Shown piece after piece: positions 1 to 8,065 of a stretch of 64,000 nt of DNA; position 1 is the stretch's first letter; each line of letters begins with the position of its first letter. The notes under the pieces are model-generated. The model saw only the letters and a program-made list of their open reading frames with translations, had not been told where the DNA came from and searched no databases. A program made the translations under genes and the position numbers. This DNA comes from Limnobacter sp. MED105. Its GTDB lineage: Bacteria > Pseudomonadota > Gammaproteobacteria > Burkholderiales > Burkholderiaceae_B. The stretch is taken from NCBI RefSeq assembly GCF_000170915.1, contig NZ_ABCT01000015.1, positions 1-64,000 on the forward strand, written 5' to 3'.

Positions 1-392
1 GAGCAGTAAAACTCGCAACGCTTCGAATGCTCTCGGCGGCAATCAAACAAAAAGAGGTCGACGAACGCGTCGAACTCGACGATACGGCGGTTCTCGCCAT
101 CATCGAAAAGCAAATCAAGCAACGAAACGAAGCCGCCATCCAGTTTGAGCAGGGTGGTCGGCCAGAGTCGGCTGAGGCTGAAAAGGCCGAGGCTGCCGTT
201 TTGGCGTCTTACCTTCCCGCACAATTGTCCGAAGCGGAAGTTGTGGCCGAAATTCAGGCCATTGTTCAGGCTGTGGGTGCCACAGGCCCTCAAGACATGG
301 GCAAGGTCATGGGTGCAGTCAAAGCCAAGCTGGCCGGCAAGGCCGACATGAGCAAGGTATCTGGTCTGGTCAAAGCGGCATTGTCCAAATAA
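1..392 (+). CDS. GatB/YqeY domain protein, 5' end outside window
   Basis: This is the C-terminal part of a YqeY-family protein, a small helical protein related to the tail domain of the GatB amidotransferase subunit. Its exact cellular role is not settled. The reading frame is already open at base 3 and reads AVKLATLRMLSAAIKQKEVDER, with the family's typical LRML and EVDER segments, so the first ATG at 27 is internal and the true start lies upstream. The rest (IEKQIKQRNEAA, ASYLPAQLSEAE, GKVMGAVKAKLAGKADMSKVS) matches the family through to the C-terminus. The gene lies just before dnaG and rpoD, the usual place for yqeY in the rpsU-dnaG-rpoD region. Only about 15-20 N-terminal residues are probably missing. 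Confidence 0.9.
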   Translation, partial: AVKLATLRMLSAAIKQKEVDERVELDDTAVLAIIEKQIKQRNEAAIQFEQGGRPESAEAEKAEAAVLASYLPAQLSEAEVVAEIQAIVQAVGATGPQDMGKVMGAVKAKLAGKADMSKVSGLVKAALSK

Positions 393-499
393 GCAAGCGT
401 CTCGCAAGCAGACTGCTCGTTTCCTCCCCTTTGGGTTTGTTATTCTAGAAGTCGAGCCCCTGGCTCTGATTTTTCTGTGCGTGAATTCACCCAAACTGC

Positions 500-2352
500 A
501 TGATTCCTCAAAGCTTTATTGACGATTTGCTTTACCGCCTCGACATTGCCGATGTGGTGGGGCGCTATGTTCAATTAAAGGCGGCCGGAGCAAACCTGCA
601 GGGCTTGTGCCCATTTCACAACGAGAAATCCCCGTCATTCACGGTCAGCCCGTCCAAACAGTTTTATCACTGCTTTGGCTGCGGTGCACATGGCAATGCG
701 GTGGGGTTTGTCATGGAGCACCTTGGGCTTACTTTTCCAGAGGCCGTTGAAAACCTGGCCGGTAATTTGGGCATTGATGTGCCCTACGAAAAAGGCATGG
801 ATGTGCCGGCTGAGGTGCGTTCTGAGCGTGAAGAACTGGTTGAGTTGTTGACACGTGCCGCCAACTATTACAAGGCGCAGCTTAAAAAAAGCCCGGTTGC
901 CATTGATTACCTGAAGAATCGCGGATTGACGGGGCAGGTGGCTGCCCGCTACGGCATGGGTTACGCGCCCGATGCCTACCAAAACCTGGAAAGCGTCATT
1001 GAAAATTACGCCAGCAATACCCAGCTTGATTTGGCCGGGCTTACGAAAATTAGCGACAGCAACCGCCGGTACGACGCTTTTCGCGGTCGCATCATGTTCC
1101 CGATCCGAAATGCCAAAGGGCAAGTAATCGGGTTTGGGGGGCGCGTGTTGGGTGACGAAAAACCCAAGTACCTGAATAGCCCCGAAACACCCGTGTTTTC
1201 AAAAGGGCACGAGGTGTATGGCCTGTTCGAGGCGCGCCAGGCGATTCACAAAATGGGTTATGCCTTGGTCACCGAAGTTATATGGATGTGGTGGCTTTGG
1301 CGCAATGGGGTTTCGAGAATGCAGTGGCCACCTTGGGTACGGCTGTAACGCCTGACCATGTGTTGAAGTTGTTCAAACAAACCGATCGGCTTGTTTTTGC
1401 GTTTGATGGTGACGGGGCGGGTCAAAAGGCGGCCTGGCGAGCCTTGCAGGCTTGTTTGCCGCACGTCAGCGAGAACAAGCGGGCGGATTTCATTTTTCTG
1501 CCAGCCGAGCACGACCCCGACTCTTTTATTCGAACTGAGGGGCCAGACGGTTTTGAGGCCATGGTGGCGCAAGCCGCCTCCTTGTCAGAATTCTTGGCGC
1601 GCTACCTGGAACGCAATTACCCACTGCAACAAATTGAGGGCAGCGCGGCTGCCATTTCATTCTTGAAGCCTTTGATTGTGCAGATGCAGCCCACGGTTTA
1701 TCGGTCTTCGCTGTTGCGTGCCTTGGCCAATTTGCTGGGCGCGACACCCATGGAGCTTAGCCGGCATCTGGGTTTGAAAAGCCGCGAGAGTGGGGGCGAC
1801 TACTTCTCACCGAAAAACAAGGGGCAGCAAGGGCAGTTCCCGGAGAAAAAGTTTGGCAAGCGGTTTGGAAAGTTTAACGATGAGCCTCTGCAAAACAACT
1901 GGGGGCCCAGGCCAACGGCAAAATCGCCTTTGTTAAGCCTGGCTGCGCGGGTGATTCGTGCTCCGCAGCATGTTCAGCTGTGTAATTCATTGCTCGAGTT
2001 GTATGAGCGTGAGCAAAACCCGGCTGCGGAAGTGCACAGTTTTGTTCATTTGCTTGAAAAAGTCAGAAATGACCCCAACTTACTTGAAGCGCGGCTTCAG
2101 CATGCCTTCAACGACGAAGTGCATCAAAATTGGGTTAACTCGGTTCTAAAAGAAGCGCGTGGTTTGGATGATTCCCTCGATTTTGAAACCGAGTTGCGTT
2201 CTGGCGTGTATCAATGTAGCGAGCTGTGGTTTAAAGCCGAGCTGGAGCGGCTAACCGCCGAGATGCCAACTCAAGGGGAGCAGTTGCGTTGGTATCACGA
2301 GTGTATGCAACGCTTCCAAGAATTAAAACAAAAGCGAGTTAATCAGTTATAA
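500..2352 (+). CDS. dnaG: DNA primase DnaG, broken by a one-base deletion
   Basis: DnaG makes the RNA primers for chromosomal replication at the fork, working with DnaB helicase. The first open frame (500-1348) carries the CHC2 zinc-binding domain (CPFH near residue 37, then CFGC) and the primase core. It then loses homology after YALVTE. A second frame (from 1282) continues with YMDVVALAQWGF and the rest of the Toprim and helicase-binding domains. Adding one G after base 1277 restores the EGYMDV motif, whose Glu is a catalytic metal ligand, and gives one protein of about 617 residues, normal for the family. No slippery heptamer is visible, so programmed frameshifting is unlikely. DnaG is essential, so a sequencing or assembly error is more likely than a true null. 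The gene precedes rpoD as in the macromolecular synthesis operon. Confidence 0.93.
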
Positions 2353-2626
2353 TTAAGGGTTACGGTGCAGCTTTTGCATCTTTTTGTAGTGCGTATTTGC
2401 GCACTGAGTGGCTGTTATTGAGTTGTTCAGGGAATGAATGTTCAAAATACTCAACATTTTTTCAAAAACACAGGAACAGAAAGCCAAATCCGGCCACAAA
2501 ACCAAGTCTGCGAAGTCACAAGCCGTGAGTTCTCAGCAAACCGATACACACACACAGATTCCTGGTGGCCAAAAGCCGGAGAAGGAATCCTCCACTAAGG
2601 CATCCAAACGCAAGGGAGCGTCGTCA

Positions 2627-5074
2627 ATGGCAGGGAAGAAGGTTTCTCCTCAAAAGGCAACTGTAAAAGAAGCGAAAGTAAACACCGTGGTTAAGAAGAC
2701 AGAATCCAAGAAAACAGCACCTGTTGCTGAAAAGCCTGTGAGCAAGAAAGCCGCTGCGCCCGTACCCGCACCTGTTGTGGCCGAAGACAAGCCGAAGCGC
2801 GGGCGCAAGCCCAAAGCTGCAGAAGCCGCTGCCGAGCCCATTGCAAAGGTGAGCGTGAAAACAGCAAGCAAGCCCGCCAAGGTGGCGGAGCCCGTGGCCG
2901 TTGAGGAAGCACAGCCGAAGAAGCGTGGCCGCAAGCCCAAGGTGGCTGAGCAAGCTGCGCCTGCGCAAGCCGCTGAAGCCCCCAAAGGCCGTGGACGCCC
3001 GCCCAAAGCCGGCAAGCCCAAGGCCGAGGAAGAGGACGATGACGATATCGATTCTGGTGCCGATGCATCGCTCGATTCTGACGATGTGCCAGAAGATGAT
3101 GATTCGGACGCCAAGAAAGCCGACCTGGTGATCATGCCCAAGCGTGGTCGCGGTTCCAAGGCCAAAGACAAGGCCTTGATCAATTCGGCTTACCTCAGCT
3201 CAGCCAACGCGACAGTTGAAGAACTCGAATTGCGCCGCAACCAGCTTAAAACCCTGATCAAAATGGGTAAAGAGCGCGGCTACCTGACATTTGCTGAAAT
3301 CAACGACCACTTGCCAGACGATGTTACTGATGGCGAAGTGATCGAGGCCATGGTCAGCACCTTCCACGACATGGGTATTACTGTTTACGAACAGGCCCCT
3401 GACGCTGAAGCCTTGCTGATGAACGACAACGCACCGGTTGGCACCTCTGCCGAAGACGCAGAAGAGGAAGCTGAAGCCGCGTTAAGCAACGTTGATTCTG
3501 AATTTGGCCGCACCACCGACCCCGTGCGCATGTATATGCGTGAAATGGGCACGGTTGAACTGCTGACCCGTGAAGGCGAAATTGAAATCGCCAAGCGAAT
3601 TGAAGCTGGCCTGAAAGACATGGTGCAGGCCATTTCCGCCTGCCCAGCCATTGTCGAAGACGTGGTTGGCCTGGGTCAGCGAATTGCAGAAGGTTTGTCT
3701 ACAGTAGACGAAGTGGTGGATGGAATCATCGATGACTCCATCACAGAGGAAATGGTTGAAGCGGCTGCGCCTGAAGAGACCAACGATGACGATGACAATG
3801 AAGACGAGGAAGAGGGCAATGACGGTGGTACAACCTCTGGCATGTCAGCTCGTCAGTTGGAAGAGTTGAAGAAGAATTCCTTGGCCGTTTTTGCTGAAAT
3901 TGAAAAACAGTTTGCGAAGTTGAAGAAAGTTCGCGCCGACGGTGGTTACAACACGCCAGCTTACAAAAAGGCCAAGGAAGCGATTGCAGAGCAGTTCATG
4001 AAAATTCGCTTCACTGCCAAGCAGGTTGAACGCCTGTGCAGCATTTTGCGTGAGCAAGTGGACAGTGTTCGCAAAATTGAGCGCGAAATTTACGACATCG
4101 CGGTGAACCGTGTGGGCGTGCCCCGCGAGCAGTTTCTTGACAAGTTCCGTGGCCATGAAGTGGAAGCTGCATGGGTTGATACATTCAGCGCATCGAACGC
4201 GGCTTGGGCTGAAACCTGGGCACGCAATGTGCCGGCCATCAATGAATTGCAACAGAAGTTGGTTGCCATTCAAGACACCGTGTCGCTGCCCCTGAACGAC
4301 TTGCGCGCAATCAACAAGCAAATGGTTTCCGGTGAAAACCGTGCCCGTTTGGCCAAGCGCGAAATGATCGAGGCCAACTTGCGTTTGGTGATTTCGATTG
4401 CCAAGAAGTACACCAACCGCGGTTTGCAATTCCTGGATTTGATCCAGGAGGGCAACGTGGGCTTGATGAAAGCGGTGGACAAGTTTGAATATCGCCGTGG
4501 CTACAAGTTTTCAACGTACGCCACCTGGTGGATTCGCCAGGCGATTACCCGTTCCATTGCTGACCAGGCACGCACCATTCGTATTCCGGTGCACATGATC
4601 GAAACCATCAACAAGATGAATCGTATCAGCCGCCAAATTTTGCAGGAAACTGGTATTGAGCCCGACCCAGCCACGCTGGCCGAGCGCATGGAAATGCCTG
4701 AAGAGAAAATTCGCAAAATTTTGAAGATTGCGAAAGAACCGATTTCGATGGAAACACCGATCGGTGATGACGACGATTCACACTTGGGCGATTTTATTGA
4801 AGACAACCACACCTTGGCCCCACAAGATGCAGCGCAATACAGCAGCCTGCGCTTTGTGACCAAAGATGTGCTGGATTCACTGACCCCACGCGAAGCCAAG
4901 GTACTGCGCATGCGTTTCGGTATCGAAATGAGCACCGACCACACGCTGGAAGAAGTGGGCAAGCAGTTTGATGTAACCCGTGAGCGGATTCGTCAAATTG
5001 AGGCCAAGGCTCTTCGCAAGCTGCGTCACCCCAGCCGTTCAGACAAGCTGAAAAGCTTCCTGGAAGGCGAATAA
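2627..5074 (+). CDS. rpoD: RNA polymerase primary sigma factor RpoD (sigma-70)
   Basis: The housekeeping sigma factor directs RNA polymerase to -35/-10 promoters. Region 1.1, region 1.2 ([11 protein letters not shown]), region 2 ([25 protein letters not shown], then the -10 reading [10 protein letters not shown]) and region 4 with its helix-turn-helix ([20 protein letters not shown]) are all intact. I chose ATG 2627 because AGGGAG sits 8 bases upstream. The frame is open back to ATG 2438, which has a poorer and closer AGGGA and would add 63 Lys/Ser/Thr-rich residues. At 815 residues it is much longer than E. coli RpoD (613). The surplus is a basic Lys/Ala/Pro N-terminus with three RGRKPK or GRGRPPK motifs at residues 58-63, 100-105 and 121-127, followed by an acidic stretch. 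A short hairpin (2388-2405) lies in the dnaG-rpoD gap. Confidence 0.96.
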   Translation: MAGKKVSPQKATVKEAKVNTVVKKTESKKTAPVAEKPVSKKAAAPVPAPVVAEDKPKRGRKPKAAEAAAEPIAKVSVKTASKPAKVAEPVAVEEAQPKKRGRKPKVAEQAAPAQAAEAPKGRGRPPKAGKPKAEEEDDDDIDSGADASLDSDDVPEDDDSDAKKADLVIMPKRGRGSKAKDKALINSAYLSSANATVEELELRRNQLKTLIKMGKERGYLTFAEINDHLPDDVTDGEVIEAMVSTFHDMGITVYEQAPDAEALLMNDNAPVGTSAEDAEEEAEAALSNVDSEFGRTTDPVRMYMREMGTVELLTREGEIEIAKRIEAGLKDMVQAISACPAIVEDVVGLGQRIAEGLSTVDEVVDGIIDDSITEEMVEAAAPEETNDDDDNEDEEEGNDGGTTSGMSARQLEELKKNSLAVFAEIEKQFAKLKKVRADGGYNTPAYKKAKEAIAEQFMKIRFTAKQVERLCSILREQVDSVRKIEREIYDIAVNRVGVPREQFLDKFRGHEVEAAWVDTFSASNAAWAETWARNVPAINELQQKLVAIQDTVSLPLNDLRAINKQMVSGENRARLAKREMIEANLRLVISIAKKYTNRGLQFLDLIQEGNVGLMKAVDKFEYRRGYKFSTYATWWIRQAITRSIADQARTIRIPVHMIETINKMNRISRQILQETGIEPDPATLAERMEMPEEKIRKILKIAKEPISMETPIGDDDDSHLGDFIEDNHTLAPQDAAQYSSLRFVTKDVLDSLTPREAKVLRMRFGIEMSTDHTLEEVGKQFDVTRERIRQIEAKALRKLRHPSRSDKLKSFLEGE

Positions 5075-5093
5075 AGCTTTTGAAAGGTAAAGT

Positions 5094-5169
5094 GGGGCTA
5101 TAGCTCAGCGGTTAGAGCAGAGGACTCATAATCCTTTGGTCCCCGGTTCAAATCCGGGTGGCCCTACCA
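5094..5169 (+). tRNA. tRNA with CAT anticodon, probably tRNA-Ile2 (lysidine-modified)
   Basis: A 76-base cloverleaf can be folded: a seven-pair acceptor stem (G1 paired to T72 as a wobble), D arm with GCTC/GAGC, anticodon loop CTCATAA, T arm CCGG-TTCAAAT-CCGG and an encoded CCA. The anticodon is CAT. The anticodon stem (GAGGA-CTCATAA-TCCTT) and the TTGGTC variable region resemble the minor isoleucine tRNA that TilS modifies to read AUA. They differ from the elongator Met pattern (CACTCATAATG). Automatic annotation may still label it tRNA-Met. It directly follows rpoD and is followed by a terminator. Confidence 0.9.
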
Positions 5170-5177
5170 GTAAAAAC

Positions 5178-5215
5178 AAGGACCTAGATGCTTTTCGCAT
5201 TTGGGTCCTTTTTCT
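5178..5215 (+). terminator. Rho-independent terminator after rpoD-tRNA
   Basis: AAGGACC (from 5178) pairs with GGTCCTT (to 5210). The stem continues inward through a G:T-tolerant TAGATGC/GCATTTG pairing to a TTTTC loop, and a run of Ts follows. It would end the rpoD-tRNA transcript before the convergent DedA-type gene. Confidence 0.8.
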
Positions 5216-5239
5216 TTTTGCTCATTGCGTGTGCTGCAG

Positions 5240-5720
5240 TTAAGTTTGCAACCACTTCAAACCTTGAAGAGTCACCTTTGAAATCAAATAGAACCGAATG
5301 GTCCGGCCAAGCACTACAGCGGGCAGGAACATGGCCATGGGCATTGCGCCCGCGCCTGCGGCAAGTGCCAGCGTTTTAAACGGAATCGGTGCAAATGCCG
5401 CGATGAATAATACAGGCGGGCCATATTTGGCCATCAGTGTAGTGGCCTGGTTTACTCTTCCAGGTTTACTGACTGTGCCCATGCGGCTAATTCGCCGGCA
5501 AAGGCAAACCCCAGCAAGTAGGCTGAGCACGCACTGCAACTGAGCACAGCACACAGGCGACCATGAGGTGCTTCCAGCGGTCGGGGCGACCTATGATCAT
5601 GGGCGGCAACATGATGTCGCTGGGTACGGGGAAAATGAACCCTCCCAGGTAGGTTAGCAGGCACATGGCTGCAATGCCGAACCGGCTGTTGGCCAGTTTC
5701 TCGCAAATTGATTTGAGCAT
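5240..5720 (-). pseudogene. DedA/YqaA-type membrane protein, two frameshifts
   Basis: Three overlapping frames together spell one DedA (SNARE-associated, PF09335-like) inner-membrane protein of about 160 residues. The N-terminus has GGFIFPVPSDIMLPPMIIGRP, the middle AYLLGFAFAGELAAWAQSVNLEE, and the C-terminus MAKYGPPVLFIAAFAPIPFKTLALAAG. The paired FP(V)P and APIPFK re-entrant motifs are typical of the family, which has been linked to lipid transport and membrane homeostasis. Adding one base near 5534 restores VAGACSAYLLG, and adding one near 5455 restores NLEEVNQATTLMAKYG. Both missing bases are explained by a GG pair read as G. Either the gene is dead or, more likely given the same lesion type in dnaG, the sequence is wrong. 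Start chosen at ATG 5720; a TTG at 5750 is possible. Confidence 0.75.
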
Positions 5721-5776
5721 GGCCTGGCAAGCTTTGGGTGGGGTGGTCAATTTTTCTATATTGACCGAGTAATGTT

Positions 5777-6181
5777 TCAGGTTTTAATCAGCAAGGCGTT
5801 GAATTCGCGTATCACCTGTGTAAATGCATCTGCATTCAATGTTTCCAGACGATTGGCCCGCAACTTGGCGACGTGTTCAAAGGTAAGTGGTTCTGCTTCG
5901 ATAACACCCATGGTCCAGTTGTCGAACATGCGCTCTTTGATCGGCGAAATTTGAATGATTCGGCTGTCGGTGTGCCGCTTGTCATCGAGAATTTTCATGT
6001 AGGTGCGCAACACGGTTTGCTCGGGCCCCTCCAGCACTTGCATGAACATGCCGCCACCGTGCACCAATACGCCGGTGATTCCCGCTGCGCTGTTGTTTTT
6101 TCTGGAGGTCAGCAAAATTTCCTTCAGTACTTCTTCGCTGAAATCAGACCTGGCTTGGCTGCAATAAAGAAGTCGAATCAT
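5777..6181 (-). CDS. BLUF-domain blue-light sensor, short form
   Basis: BLUF domains bind FAD and respond to blue light by rearranging the hydrogen bonds between a conserved Tyr, a Gln and the flavin. The 134-residue protein begins MIRLLYCSQA, with the Tyr at residue 6. The SRKNN segment holds the flavin-contacting Asn, and MFMQVLEGP holds the Gln. The fold ends near residue 100, followed by a short helical tail. No output domain is fused, so it must signal through a separate partner, as other short BLUF proteins do. Neighbours (a DedA-type gene downstream, a FlgM-like gene upstream on the other strand) do not reveal the partner. A second BLUF protein is encoded at 35624-36097. Confidence 0.9.
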   Translation of the reverse strand: MIRLLYCSQARSDFSEEVLKEILLTSRKNNSAAGITGVLVHGGGMFMQVLEGPEQTVLRTYMKILDDKRHTDSRIIQISPIKERMFDNWTMGVIEAEPLTFEHVAKLRANRLETLNADAFTQVIREFNALLIKT

Positions 6182-6425
6182 GCGCAGCGCTCCGGGTGGG
6201 CTGGGGGTTTATGGATTTGATTTCACCATGCTAGCGTGTTGAGTTGACAATGCGTCGAGCGAGGATGCGGGTGATTCCGGTGGCAATTCTGGCGTTGTCA
6301 GGATTTTCAGACAGCTTGTCAGATGATGCCTTGCATTCATTTTCTGGTGTGCCTGATTTATATCCGGAACTGTTCTAAGTATCTTTCTGTTTTTCCGCCT
6401 CAACAAACCAAGCGCAAGCATCACC

Positions 6426-6722
6426 ATGATTTCTGGCGACAAACACCCGATAGCCTTTACCATGCCCGATCCCAAGAAGGCGGATGCTTTGGCTGCATCG
6501 CGCCCGCCGGAAGTGAAAACGGCCGCAGACCGGGATGGTGCCAGTGTGGTGGTGTCAATCTCAAGGCCGAGAGGGACCATGTTGGTGGACAGCACAACCC
6601 CCTTTGATGCAGACAAGGTGGAAATGATTCGCCGTCAGCTCAGTGAGGGTGGTTTGAAAATAGATGCGAACATCGTGGCAGATCGTATGATTAACGATCA
6701 AAAAGCCTTGTTAGGTGGGTGA
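6426..6722 (+). CDS. flgM: FlgM-like anti-sigma-28 factor
   Basis: The C-terminal half (FDADKVEMIRRQLSEGGLKIDANIVADRMINDQKALLGG) matches the FlgM pattern: an Asp-x-x-Lys-Val opening, an EIR-type helix, then IDxxxIADRMI. FlgM holds the flagellar sigma factor FliA inactive until the hook-basal body can export it. The N-terminal half is disordered-looking and poorly conserved, which is normal for FlgM. The 98-residue length is right. No other flagellar gene is nearby, whereas flgM usually sits with flgA or flgN, so this is either an isolated flgM or a second, divergent copy. No strong ribosome-binding site precedes the ATG. Confidence 0.65.
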   Translation: MISGDKHPIAFTMPDPKKADALAASRPPEVKTAADRDGASVVVSISRPRGTMLVDSTTPFDADKVEMIRRQLSEGGLKIDANIVADRMINDQKALLGG

Positions 6723-6805
6723 ATTGTAAAAAGTGTTCACTAAATTCCGTATTTAAGTCCTCTCAAATAAATATCAATAAAAACAATGATTTAAACTAAA
6801 AAATA

Positions 6806-6823
6806 AGTGTACAGTTGTACTCT
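6806..6823. promoter_or_regulatory. Operator-like inverted repeat before the reductase/desaturase genes
   Basis: AGTGTACA-GT-TGTACTCT is an 18-base palindrome with one mismatch in eight arm positions. It lies in an AT-rich leader about 100 bases before the reductase start. A smaller palindrome, AGTG-TT-CACT, sits at 6732-6741, and a GTTCACT half-site at 6901-6907. The form suits a TetR-type repressor. Fatty-acid desaturase genes are often controlled by such regulators (DesT, FabR), but none is encoded in this window. Confidence 0.45.
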
Positions 6824-6922
6824 TCTGACACTTTATTCTACTTTTTTCAGCAAAATTACTTGCGAAAAACCAGCGTTTTTAGTTACATTGGTGCACATCT
6901 GTTCACTAATGTGGAAAACGCA

Positions 6923-8035
6923 ATGAGAACCAACAGCCAACTGTCTAGCAAAGTAGTCCGCGGACTCTCCAAAATTCTGGGTCAGGAATTCGTTACTTTC
7001 TGGCTTGAACAAGCAGGTAGCACCCATTCAACTGACCGCTGCCTGGCCGAGGTGGTGCGCATTGATCGCGAAACTGCTGATGCAGTCAGCCTGTGGTTGC
7101 GTCCCAACGCCTTGTTTAAGGGTTTCGAAGCTGGTCAGCACGTGAACCTCAGTATCACGATTGATGACGTAGTGCACACCCGCTCCTACAGCTTCAGCTG
7201 CGCGCCCACTGACAGTGGCCTGGTGCGCCTGACCATCAAGCAAACCCCAACTGGTTTGGTTTCGCGTTACGTTGTGAACCAGCTGGAAGTGGGCGCCGTG
7301 GTAGAACTGGGCGATGTGTTCGGTGACATGACCCTTGCACACACTCAATCCAATTTGAGCGCACAGCGCCCCACCATGTTGCTGTTGGCTGCCGGCAGCG
7401 GCATTACACCGATGATCAGTCTGATTGAAGAACTGGAAGCCAAGGGCTGGCCAGCCGATGTAACGCTGATGAGCTGGGCGCGCAACCCCGAAGATGTGTT
7501 GTTCGACACAAGCCTGAAAGCCAAGGCCAACGAACATTTCAAGTACGTGCGCCTGCTGGAAAGCGGTGCCAACTTGGCCGAGGGTGATTTGGCGGGCCGC
7601 CCCAGTGCGGAGCAATTTGCTGCTGTGGCGGGTGCGCTGGAAACGACTGATGTATATGCCTGTGGCCCCGATGGTTTCATGAATGCTTTGCGCGGCATTC
7701 TGGGCGACACCCCCAAGAGTTTCCACGCCGAATCGTTCACACCCATGGCTTTGACCATTGATGAAAACGCCGAAGTAAAAACATTCACAGTGACCCTGAC
7801 CAAAAGCAACCGCATTCTGGAAGTGAGCAACAACAAGCCACTGTTGAAAGCACTGCAAGAGCAGGGCATTAACCCCCCACACGGTTGTGGCATGGGCATT
7901 TGCAACACCTGTTCATGCGAAAAGCTGACAGGCACCACGCAGAACATGCAAAACAAATCGGTGTGTGCCACCAACAATTCGGCGCTGCGTTTGTGTATCA
8001 ACGCCGCCCAAGGCCCGGTTTCCCTGGACCTGTAA
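6923..8035 (+). CDS. Ferredoxin reductase with C-terminal 2Fe-2S domain, desaturase partner
   Basis: This protein is predicted to pass electrons from NAD(P)H through flavin and a 2Fe-2S centre to the fatty-acid desaturase encoded next. The FAD domain has RSYSFSCAP, followed by the nucleotide-binding domain with LLAAGSGITPMISLIEEL and the YACGPDGFM segment. The C-terminal plant-type ferredoxin domain has the cluster cysteines in HGCGMGICNTCSCEKLTG and a later RLCINA. Start is ATG 6923 (MRTNSQLSSK); the frame is open upstream to 6815, but that segment is AT-rich leader containing the palindrome. Length is 370 residues. It lies 30 bases before the desaturase, so co-transcription is expected. The pairing resembles the DesC/DesB arrangement of Pseudomonas. 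Confidence 0.9.
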   Translation: MRTNSQLSSKVVRGLSKILGQEFVTFWLEQAGSTHSTDRCLAEVVRIDRETADAVSLWLRPNALFKGFEAGQHVNLSITIDDVVHTRSYSFSCAPTDSGLVRLTIKQTPTGLVSRYVVNQLEVGAVVELGDVFGDMTLAHTQSNLSAQRPTMLLLAAGSGITPMISLIEELEAKGWPADVTLMSWARNPEDVLFDTSLKAKANEHFKYVRLLESGANLAEGDLAGRPSAEQFAAVAGALETTDVYACGPDGFMNALRGILGDTPKSFHAESFTPMALTIDENAEVKTFTVTLTKSNRILEVSNNKPLLKALQEQGINPPHGCGMGICNTCSCEKLTGTTQNMQNKSVCATNNSALRLCINAAQGPVSLDL

Positions 8036-8065
8036 AAGCAAAACCTAAAAATACTGGAGCAAATC

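Noticed and set aside
1257-1348. Programmed ribosomal frameshift in dnaG
   Set aside because: No slippery heptamer or downstream pseudoknot is apparent, and a single missing G explains the break.
5094-5169. Call as elongator tRNA-Met
   Set aside because: The anticodon stem and variable region match the minor tRNA-Ile2 better, though the unmodified anticodon is CAT in both.
6209-6616. Minus-strand open frame of 135 codons
   Set aside because: It lies antisense to the FlgM-like gene and has no family resemblance or ribosome-binding site.
7028-7882. Minus-strand open frame of 284 codons opposite the ferredoxin reductase
   Set aside because: Composition rich in His, Gln and Gly is typical of a shadow of a high-GC3 gene; the plus-strand product is a clear enzyme.
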